Source: a virus
IMG/VR virus record: IMGVR_UViG_3300027810_000002
Location: 62,001 to 126,000 of that record
Reading direction: 5' to 3' (one strand)
DNA length: 64,000 bases
Shown: piece by piece, positions 41,999-50,335 of the stretch
Position numbering within the stretch: position 1 is the first letter of the stretch
Layout of the letters: every line of letters begins with the position of its first letter
Position numbers and translations under genes: made by a program
The notes under the pieces: model-generated
What the model was told of the DNA's origin: nothing
The model's database searches: none
The model's input: only the letters and a program-made list of their open reading frames with translations

Positions 41999-44782
41999 TT
42001 AATCGAATGAGAATGTAATGTCTCCATTTGCGTCTCTTTCAATTCTTGCTGTTGGGTTACCATTAACATCGTTAAAATAAATAGCTTTATCATTGGCGAT
42101 TGTTATTGAATCTCCATCAAATGCACCAGTTTCTCCTTGATCTCCTTTAGTACCTTGAACTCCTTGAATACCATCGTCTCCTTTGAAACCTTGATCTCCT
42201 TTAGCTCCAGTATCTCCTTTGAAACCTTGATCTCCTTTAATACCTTGAATACCTTGAATACCATCGTCTCCTTTGAATCCTTGATCTCCTTTAATACCTT
42301 GAATACCATCGTCTCCTTTAATACCTTGAATACCATCGTCTCCTTTAGTACCCTGAACTCCGATAACTCCTTGTTCTCCAGTATCTCCTTTGAATCCTTG
42401 ATCTCCTTTAGCTCCAGTATCTCCTTTGAAACCTTGATCTCCTTTAATACCTTGAATACCATCGTCTCCTTTAGTACCTTGAACTCCGATAACTCCTTGT
42501 TCTCCAGTATCTCCTTTGAATCCTTGATCTCCTTTTAAACCAGTATCTCCTTTGAAACCTTGATCTCCTTTTAAACCTTGAATACCATTGTCTCCTTTGA
42601 ATCCTTGATCTCCTTTTAAACCAGTATCTCCTTTAGCTCCAGTATCTCCTTTGAAACCTTGATCTCCTTTAATACCTTGAATACCATCGTCTCCTTTAGT
42701 ACCTTGAACTCCTTGAATACCATCGTCTCCTTTAGTACCTTGAACTCCTTGAATACCATCGTCTCCTTTAGTACCCTGAACTCCGATAACTCCTTGTTCT
42801 CCTTGAATACCTTGAATACCATCGTCTCCTTTTAAACCTGTATCTCCTTGAATACCCTGTTCTCCTTGAATACCCTGTTCTCCTGTATCTCCTTTAAGAC
42901 CAGTATCTCCTTGAATACCTTGAATACCATCGTCTCCTTTAATACCTTGAATACCATCGTCTCCTTTAGTACCTTGAACTCCGATAACTCCTTGTTCCCC
43001 TTGGAAACCTTGAATACCTTGCTCTCCAGTATCTCCTTTGAAACCTTGATCTCCTTTTAAACCTTGAATACCATCGTCTCCTTTAGTACCTTGAACTCCT
43101 TGAATACCATCGTCTCCTTTAGTACCTTGAACTCCTTGAATACCTTGTTCTCCTGTATCTCCTTTAAGACCTGTATCTCCTTTGAATCCTTGATCTCCTT
43201 TAAGACCAGTTTCTCCTTGAATACCTTGAATACCATCGTCTCCTTTAGTACCTTGAACTCCTATAACTCCTTGTTCTCCTTGAATACCATCGTCTCCTTT
43301 AGTACCCTGAACTCCGATAACTCCTTGTTCTCCTTGAATACCTTGAATACCATCGTCTCCTTTAGTACCCTGAACTCCGATAACTCCTTGTTCTCCTTGA
43401 ATACCTTGAATACCATCGTCTCCTTTGAATCCTTGATCTCCTTTAGTACCTACAGTACCTTGAACTCCGATAACTCCTTGTTCTCCAGTATCTCCTTTTA
43501 AACCAGTATCTCCTTGAATACCTTGAATACCATCGTCTCCTTTGAAACCTTGATCTCCTTGAATACCTTGTTCTCCTTGAATACCTTGAATACCATCGTC
43601 TCCTTTAGTACCTACAGTACCTTGAACTCCGATAACTCCTTGTTCTCCTGTATCTCCTTTAAGACCAGTTTCTCCTTGAATACCTTGAATACCATTGTCT
43701 CCTTGGAAACCTTGTTCTCCTTGAATACCTTGTTCTCCTTGAATACCTTGAATACCATTGTCTCCTTGGAAACCTTGTTCTCCTTGAATACCTTGAATAC
43801 CATCGTCTCCTTTAAGACCAGTTTCTCCTTGAATACCATTGTCTCCTTGGAAACCTTGTTCTCCTTGAATACCTTGTTCTCCTTGAATACCTTGAATACC
43901 ATCGTCTCCTTTAGTACCTTGAACTCCGATAACTCCTTGTTCCCCTTGGAAACCTTGAATACCTTGTTCTCCTGTATCTCCTTTAAGACCAGTTTCTCCT
44001 TGAATACCCTGTTCTCCAGTATCTCCTTTGAATCCTTGATCTCCTTGAATACCTTGTTCTCCTGTATCTCCTTTAAGACCAGTTTCTCCTTGAATACCCT
44101 GTTCTCCAGTATCTCCTTTGAATCCTTGATCTCCTTGAATACCTTGAATACCATCGTCTCCTTTGAAACCTTGATCTCCTTGAATACCTTGAATACCATC
44201 GTCTCCTTTGAAACCCTGATCTCCTGTATCTCCTTTAAGACCAGTTTCTCCTTGAATACCTTGAATACCATTGTCTCCTTGGAAACCTTGTTCTCCTTGA
44301 ATACCTTGAATACCCTGTTCTCCTGTATCTCCTTTAAGACCAGTTTCTCCTTGAATACCTTGAATACCATTGTCTCCTTGGAAACCCTGTTCTCCTTGAA
44401 TACCTTGAATACCCTGTTCTCCTTGATCTCCTTTAAGACCATCTACTCCTTGATCTCCTTTAAGACCATCTACTCCTTGATCTCCTTGTTCCCCTTGGAA
44501 ACCTTGAATACCTTGTTCTCCTTGATCTCCTTTAAGACCAGTTTCTCCTTGAATACCAGTGTCTCCTTGGAAACCCTGTTCTCCTTGAACACCTTGAATA
44601 CCTTGTTCACCGGTATCTCCTTTAAAACCTTGATCTCCTTGAAGACCTTGATCTCCTTGAAAGCCTTGAACCCCATCAATACCTTGATCTCCTTGAAGAC
44701 CTTGATCTCCTTGCGCTCCTTGATATCCGGATCCTTGATCTCCCTGGGGACCTGCGGTAGAAATATATGCTGAATATGCCAT
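41999..44782 (-). CDS. Giant collagen-like fibre protein 4, highly regular
   Basis: 927 residues. After MAYSAYISTAGPQ the Gly-X-Y repeat runs to about residue 890 and is far more uniform than in the others. It is built from a few blocks (GDQGFKG, GDTGEQGIQG, GDDGIQG, GVIGVQGTKG) shuffled many times, almost without Pro. Charged Asp/Glu/Lys pairs must stabilise the helix instead. The C-terminal 40 residues (DGDSITIANDKAIYFNDVNG) are a different, beta-type tip. The DNA is one long array of 9-base periodic repeats, prone to recombination. Lys is almost always in Y. Confidence 0.9.
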   Translation of the reverse strand: MAYSAYISTAGPQGDQGSGYQGAQGDQGLQGDQGIDGVQGFQGDQGLQGDQGFKGDTGEQGIQGVQGEQGFQGDTGIQGETGLKGDQGEQGIQGFQGEQGDQGVDGLKGDQGVDGLKGDQGEQGIQGIQGEQGFQGDNGIQGIQGETGLKGDTGEQGIQGIQGEQGFQGDNGIQGIQGETGLKGDTGDQGFKGDDGIQGIQGDQGFKGDDGIQGIQGDQGFKGDTGEQGIQGETGLKGDTGEQGIQGDQGFKGDTGEQGIQGETGLKGDTGEQGIQGFQGEQGVIGVQGTKGDDGIQGIQGEQGIQGEQGFQGDNGIQGETGLKGDDGIQGIQGEQGFQGDNGIQGIQGEQGIQGEQGFQGDNGIQGIQGETGLKGDTGEQGVIGVQGTVGTKGDDGIQGIQGEQGIQGDQGFKGDDGIQGIQGDTGLKGDTGEQGVIGVQGTVGTKGDQGFKGDDGIQGIQGEQGVIGVQGTKGDDGIQGIQGEQGVIGVQGTKGDDGIQGEQGVIGVQGTKGDDGIQGIQGETGLKGDQGFKGDTGLKGDTGEQGIQGVQGTKGDDGIQGVQGTKGDDGIQGLKGDQGFKGDTGEQGIQGFQGEQGVIGVQGTKGDDGIQGIKGDDGIQGIQGDTGLKGDTGEQGIQGEQGIQGDTGLKGDDGIQGIQGEQGVIGVQGTKGDDGIQGVQGTKGDDGIQGVQGTKGDDGIQGIKGDQGFKGDTGAKGDTGLKGDQGFKGDNGIQGLKGDQGFKGDTGLKGDQGFKGDTGEQGVIGVQGTKGDDGIQGIKGDQGFKGDTGAKGDQGFKGDTGEQGVIGVQGTKGDDGIQGIKGDDGIQGIKGDQGFKGDDGIQGIQGIKGDQGFKGDTGAKGDQGFKGDDGIQGVQGTKGDQGETGAFDGDSITIANDKAIYFNDVNGNPTARIERDANGDITFSFD

Positions 44783-44816
44783 AGTTTAATTTACTTTATT
44801 TTTGTTTTTGTTTTTA

Positions 44817-45581
44817 TTAGTCTAATGAGTTTTTCTCGTATACTATATCGAAAAGATCTCCTCCTCCGATTTCATATCCTGCGAAATTTGAATTCCAAAA
44901 CAGTTCATCACCAGCTTCTAAATCTGCAACAGATTTGGCAGTGATACCTGCGTTGTTAGAGAAATATACATCTCCTGTTTTTTCTCCGTAAGTTTCAGTA
45001 ACAGCTACACCGTTAATATAAACCTGTACAGTTGAATCTGCGAAAGGAGTATAGTCTAATGTAATACCTGTTGCTGATTCATCTCCGTTAGATGCAAGAG
45101 GTGCTAAATCAGCCTGTGTGTATTCAGTACCTTGTGCTACCTGAGTTGGACCTAAACTTGGTCTCCATGGTAATACTTGTGCTTTTGTTGCTGAAATCGC
45201 TTGTAAAACTGGATTGCTGTATGCATACACTGGATCAGAAGCATTCACAAACGCTGAGATAGAACCTGAATCAGATTCATCAACTACGTAAAAAGTACCT
45301 GGAGTTAAATTCCAAGTTGATACTTCAATGTTACCAATTTGTACTGCAATAAAATTAGAATCATCAGTAGCTTCTTCAACTACTAATCTTCCCAATTTGT
45401 CGGCAGTTTTAGAATCTGCTAAAACCCAAGAACCGTTAAAGAATGCAATAACATTCCCTGCTGCAAAACCATGAGCAGCTTGTTCGTAACTTGATTTTAA
45501 AGATCCTGATGCCAGTTGAGAATCGATAGACTCTAACTTTGTCTGTAAGCCTTCGATTTGCTTAATTTTTAATTGTGACAT
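44817..45581 (-). CDS. Tail fibre/knob protein with shared C-terminal module
   Basis: 254 residues. N-terminal MSQLKIKQIEGLQTKLESID resembles the start of the coiled-coil fibre at 50.1 kb (MAQIRSKQIKDFL). The C-terminal 90 residues (ATGITLDYTPFADSTVQVYI, then DVYFSNNAGITAKSVADLEA and ELFWNSNFAGYEI) are clearly homologous to the end of the protein at 50.3-51.6 kb. A beta-structured receptor-binding or fibre-joining knob is likely. A late-type motif precedes the gene. Confidence 0.78.
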   Translation of the reverse strand: MSQLKIKQIEGLQTKLESIDSQLASGSLKSSYEQAAHGFAAGNVIAFFNGSWVLADSKTADKLGRLVVEEATDDSNFIAVQIGNIEVSTWNLTPGTFYVVDESDSGSISAFVNASDPVYAYSNPVLQAISATKAQVLPWRPSLGPTQVAQGTEYTQADLAPLASNGDESATGITLDYTPFADSTVQVYINGVAVTETYGEKTGDVYFSNNAGITAKSVADLEAGDELFWNSNFAGYEIGGGDLFDIVYEKNSLD

Positions 45582-45640
45582 AGATTTTTAATTTTTTTTA
45601 TTTTTTTATAATTTAAAAGAGGCTGTTTAACCTAATTTAT

Positions 45641-45662
45641 CAATTCTATATATCATGATTAA
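45641..45662 (-). promoter_or_regulatory. Late-type promoter motif before the fibre operon
   Basis: Minus-strand TGATATATAGAATTGATAAA, then TT. The ATATATA block is intact and the second block is imperfect (GATAAA). It would drive the knob and the collagen-like genes downstream. The leader to the ATG is about 60 bases of A/T-rich sequence. Confidence 0.4.
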
Positions 45663-45706
45663 AAGGACGTAATGTCTATATACTGCCATAATATGGTAAT
45701 ATAATT

Positions 45707-46297
45707 ATGATAAATAGTATAATGAATAGTATTACTAAGAAGATAGTTAGAGATTACATATATTTTAGAGAAACATTAGATGACGTAAAAACTATTTCTA
45801 GTGATGCGGAAGGTATGTTTAGGGACGCGATGCACGATCATAATGAGGTTGCACTAACAGCTCTCACTCCACCAGAAGGAGCACCTCCTATTAAAAAAAT
45901 TGATGAAGAACTTGTTGTAAAATTTGAAGACAAGCTCTTTAAAAAGCTTTTTAGAAAGATAGCAGTATTATGCCATCCGGATAAATTAGATGATTCTTAC
46001 TCTGAAAGAGAAGCTACATTTTTAAAAAAATGCTATGAAGATCTCAATACTTCTAACCAAACATACGATTGGGGATTGTTGTTGAAAGTTGCTATGGAAC
46101 TGGATGTTGAAATTCCGGAATTAAGCGATGAGCAATTTATTAACATTAATAATAATATAGAATCTATTAAAAATACTATTAACCAGTTTGAAGGATCTAT
46201 GGCTTATAAATGGTATACCCTCTCCGACACTGATGCCAAGAAAGGGTATTTAGAAAGCTGTGCTTCTATATTTATGGATAGTTTAAAGAATCGTTAA
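45707..46297 (+). CDS. J-domain-like protein on the opposite strand
   Basis: 196 residues. A partial J-domain lies at about 70-125: KKLFRKIAVLCHPDKLDDSY with HPD at 90-92, then EATFLKKCYEDLNTSN. The rest is helical. It is the only plus-strand gene within 57 kb of minus-strand genes and lies between a fibre gene and a glycosyltransferase gene whose ends it meets head-on (4-base overlap at 46294-46297). Such phage J-domain proteins may recruit DnaK. Its orientation suggests separate control or recent insertion. Confidence 0.78.
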   Translation: MINSIMNSITKKIVRDYIYFRETLDDVKTISSDAEGMFRDAMHDHNEVALTALTPPEGAPPIKKIDEELVVKFEDKLFKKLFRKIAVLCHPDKLDDSYSEREATFLKKCYEDLNTSNQTYDWGLLLKVAMELDVEIPELSDEQFININNNIESIKNTINQFEGSMAYKWYTLSDTDAKKGYLESCASIFMDSLKNR

Positions 46298-47076
46298 ACG
46301 TCCCACTTATTAGTTAGATGACATCTTACATAAACAGGTGCCTGATACGCAATACCATTAGGATATTCTGATTGCAATCTCGTATAAAAGTCTACATCTT
46401 CTGACGTGTCTTTAGAGATAATATCTCTCCATTTTGTTGATAAATTAGATTTGTGCATAAATAACCAAGGTGCCATTATCTGTCTGTCTGGTTTTACTTG
46501 AATTGGCTTCCATGCCTCTGGTAAACCTTCTATCTGAATTGCCGGTGTTTCTGAAGGATCTAATATAGCATTCCCATTAGCTAGCTCAGTTGAAACAGAC
46601 TCATGATCAAACCATGAGGTATTTATCCACCAATCTTTTTCTGGGTTTGCGTTAAAATATAAAAGAGATGTCATCGTTGCGTTTGGCATTAAAAAATCAT
46701 CTGAATCCATATACATTACAACGTGGCCGGTTGCTGCAGCTGCACCTAGTCTTCTACCGAATCCTCTATAATATCTTCCTTTATCTTCTATTTCCTCGTA
46801 CATTTGAGGAGTGTCTGTTCTATCGAAATATATTAGTTTTATATTTGGTGTGTTCTTGTGTGATCTATTAAATAGTTGATGTGTTTTATTACACCCATCT
46901 GCTACTATAATAAGTTCGCAGTTTTTATATGTTTGGTTTTGAAAACTTTCGACTGCCCTGTGAAATTTACCAATAGGATCTTTTCTTGAATTTTCGTAGT
47001 TTTCTAGGTTTACTTGCATCACTATAGATATTTTTATCTTGTTTAGTGATTCGAATATTTCTTTAAAATTGCTCAT
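46294..47076 (-). CDS. Family-2-type glycosyltransferase
   Basis: 260 residues. GT-A features: ISIVMQVNLENYENSR, then SFQNQTYKNCELIIVADG, then the metal-binding VVMYMDSDDFLMPNA (Asp-x-Asp-Asp at 124-127), and a C-terminal DVDFYTRLQSEYPNG acidic pair. One-base overlap with the next glycosyltransferase gene upstream. In context the acceptor is probably a fibre protein or a host surface glycan. Confidence 0.85.
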   Translation of the reverse strand: MSNFKEIFESLNKIKISIVMQVNLENYENSRKDPIGKFHRAVESFQNQTYKNCELIIVADGCNKTHQLFNRSHKNTPNIKLIYFDRTDTPQMYEEIEDKGRYYRGFGRRLGAAAATGHVVMYMDSDDFLMPNATMTSLLYFNANPEKDWWINTSWFDHESVSTELANGNAILDPSETPAIQIEGLPEAWKPIQVKPDRQIMAPWLFMHKSNLSTKWRDIISKDTSEDVDFYTRLQSEYPNGIAYQAPVYVRCHLTNKWDV

Positions 47077-48272
47077 TATTTATATAGGTTTGTTTTCCAA
47101 TTATATTTATAAGATAATTCATGTGTTCCTGGTTTAAATAAATTATCTATTAACTTTTTATATGTATCTACCAGATCCGCGTTAGTTGACAAATAACGGT
47201 CTAATACTTTTTTACTGTTTTCATTATATTGATCTAGGTTATTGTCATGTTCCTCAAGTGCCAATTTTAATTGATCGGCTCCTTGTGATATATTAAATCC
47301 TTCATAATAATATCCTGCATCCTTTATCATGTCTGCATTGTGCACTATAGGGTACCCAAAATAGAGTGCGTCTAAGTATGCATAGTTTAATGGGTTTTCC
47401 CATTGGTGTGATAAGACTATGTCGGTTTCACTTGCTAAGAACGTCGATACTGGGTACCTTCCAACATACTTTATTTTGTTATCTGGAGAGTTAACTATGT
47501 CGAAATTCTTAATCATCGATAAATAGTATTTATTCTTTAGTAATTTCTTGCCAGATCCTATGTATATTTGTTTAAACGCGTTTTTACCGGATTCTCTAAA
47601 AACTCTTTCAGCGATCATGATAGTCATCAATGAATATTTAACAACATTTATATTTGGTTCCATTACAGATAACTTTTTATCTTTAGCATCCTTTGGAATA
47701 TATCCCGGAATCAATTTGCCGGCACGTTTTAGTAATTTATTAAATTCATCAAGCGGCTCAGGGTCCCATATGAAAGGAACTGTTTTTATCTGAGAATCCT
47801 CTTGTCTGTATATTGTTTTAAAGTATTCTAGGTTTTGATATTCCTGTTGAGGTATTACCCATGTTTCGTCGTGGCCTCCATCCCATGAAGGAACCATTGA
47901 CTCGGTAATTGTATCAAACATTACTCGTTCCATGTCAACTACATAACTATTTCCACATTGGTATTTTACTACTTTTAAATTTGGATTTTTGCTTTTCATT
48001 AAAGATATCCTACTTGTAGGCAAAGAAGCACCTACCATAAACATTAAGTCTATCTCATTCTCCATCGCTGTAAATTTTGCGATTTTATATTTATTATAAT
48101 CCCAGTTTACTTTAGTTAAATCAGAAACATTCTTAGCTGCGTCTAAAATATAAACATCAAGTCCTTCTATTTGGTTTAACATTTTAGATAGGTTCAGCGC
48201 ATTTAATTTAATGCCGTTGATCCACATGCTTTCATATTCCTTTGTTAGGGATATTATAATTCCTACTTTCAT
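47076..48272 (-). CDS. GT-B-type glycosyltransferase, DUF2827-like
   Basis: 398 residues. MKVGIIISLTKEYESMWING with NALNLSKML at the start, KVVKYQCGNSYV and VWIPQQEY-like ETWVIPQQEYQN in the first half, and HQWENPLNYAYLDALYFGYP, then IVHNADMI and GYYYEGFNI in the second half. This is the DUF2827 glycosyltransferase pattern (GT-B fold, C-terminal Glu-Asn-Pro sugar-nucleotide site). It is probably the third glycosyltransferase of the fibre locus. Its leader has ATATATA and an A/T-rich stretch. Confidence 0.82.
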   Translation of the reverse strand: MKVGIIISLTKEYESMWINGIKLNALNLSKMLNQIEGLDVYILDAAKNVSDLTKVNWDYNKYKIAKFTAMENEIDLMFMVGASLPTSRISLMKSKNPNLKVVKYQCGNSYVVDMERVMFDTITESMVPSWDGGHDETWVIPQQEYQNLEYFKTIYRQEDSQIKTVPFIWDPEPLDEFNKLLKRAGKLIPGYIPKDAKDKKLSVMEPNINVVKYSLMTIMIAERVFRESGKNAFKQIYIGSGKKLLKNKYYLSMIKNFDIVNSPDNKIKYVGRYPVSTFLASETDIVLSHQWENPLNYAYLDALYFGYPIVHNADMIKDAGYYYEGFNISQGADQLKLALEEHDNNLDQYNENSKKVLDRYLSTNADLVDTYKKLIDNLFKPGTHELSYKYNWKTNLYK

Positions 48273-48313
48273 AAATTATACTTTATTTATTATATCTATA
48301 TATTAAAAAAAGA

Positions 48314-48337
48314 AAGGGTCCCCGTTAGAGGACCCTT
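48314..48337 (-). terminator. Rho-independent terminator after the coiled-coil fibre gene
   Basis: AAGGGTCC (48314-48321) pairs with GGACCCTT (48330-48337) over an 8-base loop. Minus-strand T-run follows (CTTTTTTTAAT). Confidence 0.85.
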
Positions 48338-48377
48338 AATTTAAAAACTATGAATTAATACTTTCGTATTTTTCTTC

Positions 48378-50150
48378 TTAGTGTTGGTAAACGAATACTA
48401 CTTCGTCTTGTGCATCAATTACATAACCTGGGTTAGATAAAGTAACCTGTGGTCCTGCAACTGTTTGAACAAATACTCTGTGTCCGTTAACAAATACATC
48501 TACTAAAGATGATTGGTCTTCTTGTACAGGGTGTGCTAAACTGTAAACTAATCCAGCTCCAGCGAATGTTTCAGTAGCCATTTGATCATCTTCGATGATA
48601 GCAGCTTCTAATACATCTAATCTACCGTCTTGAACTGATTGCTCAGCGTCAGTAGAAGCGATTTCAGCAGCTAGTGCAGAATCAATTCTTGTAACGTCAG
48701 CGTTAGTAGCAACGATTTCAGCGTTTAACTGAGATTGTAAATCAGAATCAGCTTGATCTCTTGCTAATTCCTCAGCAGCCATTTCAGCGTCATGCTTAGC
48801 TTCTAATGAAGTAAAGTCTGCGTTAGTAGCAGCGATTTCATCAACTAAACCAGCTTCAACCTCTGATACTCTCGTATCGATTGAAGTAAATTCAGCAGTG
48901 ATAGCTCCTTCTAAAGAAATAACATCAGAATTAGTAGCAGCGATTTCAGCAGATAAAGCAGTATCGATTCTAGTAACATCAGAGTTAGTAGCAGCGATTT
49001 CAGCAGATAAAGCAGAATTGATACTAGTGATATCAGAATCAGTAGCAGCGATTTCAGCGTTTAAGTTAGAAATTACTACAGCTAAAGCGTTATCATTTAC
49101 AGTATCAACAGCGTTGATTAAAGAAACAACCTCAACGAATGTATCTTTGTCAGCGTCAGCAGCTAATAAGATTGCGTCGATTCTTGCGTTTTCTGCATCA
49201 ATGTTAGCTTGTAACGTTGAGTCAGCAGCAGCATAAGCAGCTTCAACTCTTACGAAGTCAGAATTAGTAGATGCAATTTCTGCAGCTAATTCTCCTTCAA
49301 CTCTTGTAAAGTCAGAGTTAGTAGAAGCGATTTCAGCAGCTAGTGCAGAATCAATTCTTGTAACGTCTCCATTAGTAGCTAAAACTTCAGCGTCTAATTC
49401 AACTCTTAAGTCAGATACTTCATCAACTAAATCTCCAGATACTTCTCCTAATCTTAAGTCAATAGAAGTAACATCAGAATTAGTAGATGCGATTTCATTG
49501 TCTAAAGCAGATTGTAATGCAGTGTCAGCTTGCTCTCTTGCTAATTCCTCAGCAGACATTTCAGCGTCATGCTTAGCCTCTAAAGAAGTGAAGTCAGAGT
49601 TAGTAGCTGCAATCTCTGCAGATAATTCTCCTTCAACTCTTGTAAAGTCAGCGTTTGTTGCAGCGATCTCTTGAGAGATTGCTAAGTTAATGCTTGTGAA
49701 ATCTGCGTTAGTTGCAGAGATCTCATTGTTTAAGTCAACGATTACCGCTCCTAAAGCGTTATCATTTTCTAAATCAACAGCATTGATTAAAGAAACAACC
49801 TCAACGAATGTATCTTTATCAGCATCAGCTGCTAATAAGATTGCGTCGATTCTTGCATTTTCTGCATCAATGTTAGATTGTAACGTTGATTCAGCACCTT
49901 CAGCTCTTGATTGTTCAGTAGATAAATCTCCTTCTAATCTAGAAACGTCTGTGTTTGTAGCTGATACTTCACCAGCTAAAGCAACTTCTAAAGAGTCAAT
50001 TGATGCGTCTAATTCCGTTTGAGCTGCAACTATCTCATCACCAACGTACTTTGCGATGTCAGATGTGTTTGCAATCTCAAAAGAAGATGTAGCTGCCCAG
50101 TTTACTGTGCTTAAGAAATCCTTAATTTGTTTTGAACGAATTTGTGCCAT
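48378..50150 (-). CDS. Coiled-coil tail fibre with repeated blocks
   Basis: 590 residues. The N-terminal anchor MAQIRSKQIKDFLSTVNWAA is followed by about 470 residues of repeated E-I-A-A-T-N-S-D-x-T-x-x-D/E units, a long coiled-coil with regular spacing. Two blocks of about 45 residues (STLQANIDAENARIDAILLA and a following AADKDTFVEVVSLINAVD-type stretch) occur twice with near-identical DNA (about 49.08-49.22 and 49.74-49.89 kb). The C-terminal 65 residues are a beta tip (GLVYSLAHPVQ, VDVFVNGHRVFVQTVAG). It would be a rod-like fibre, in contrast to the collagen-like ones. Confidence 0.85.
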   Translation of the reverse strand: MAQIRSKQIKDFLSTVNWAATSSFEIANTSDIAKYVGDEIVAAQTELDASIDSLEVALAGEVSATNTDVSRLEGDLSTEQSRAEGAESTLQSNIDAENARIDAILLAADADKDTFVEVVSLINAVDLENDNALGAVIVDLNNEISATNADFTSINLAISQEIAATNADFTRVEGELSAEIAATNSDFTSLEAKHDAEMSAEELAREQADTALQSALDNEIASTNSDVTSIDLRLGEVSGDLVDEVSDLRVELDAEVLATNGDVTRIDSALAAEIASTNSDFTRVEGELAAEIASTNSDFVRVEAAYAAADSTLQANIDAENARIDAILLAADADKDTFVEVVSLINAVDTVNDNALAVVISNLNAEIAATDSDITSINSALSAEIAATNSDVTRIDTALSAEIAATNSDVISLEGAITAEFTSIDTRVSEVEAGLVDEIAATNADFTSLEAKHDAEMAAEELARDQADSDLQSQLNAEIVATNADVTRIDSALAAEIASTDAEQSVQDGRLDVLEAAIIEDDQMATETFAGAGLVYSLAHPVQEDQSSLVDVFVNGHRVFVQTVAGPQVTLSNPGYVIDAQDEVVFVYQH

Positions 50151-50335
50151 ATTATTTTATTTATTATATTTTGGCCTAACAACCTTATTGTCGTTAGTGA
50201 ATTATATATTCTTGTTAAGTTGTAATAATTGTCATATTTGGACGTAATATGTTAATAGAATTCAAAAAATTGGGTTTTTCCCATTTTCCCTATTAAAGAT
50301 GAGGTATACGTGTGCACACGTGAATTAGGATATTA

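Noticed and set aside
42103-44442. Possible CRISPR-like or satellite array because of dense repeats
   Set aside because: The repeats keep the Gly-X-Y coding frame with triplet-based spacing and no unique spacers.
43514-44773. Long plus-strand reading frame of 419 codons and many similar ones opposite the collagen-like genes
   Set aside because: Mirror image of the 9-base-periodic Gly-X-Y coding DNA; the translation is a meaningless Asn-Thr-Leu-Phe-Ser repeat with no start context or promoter.
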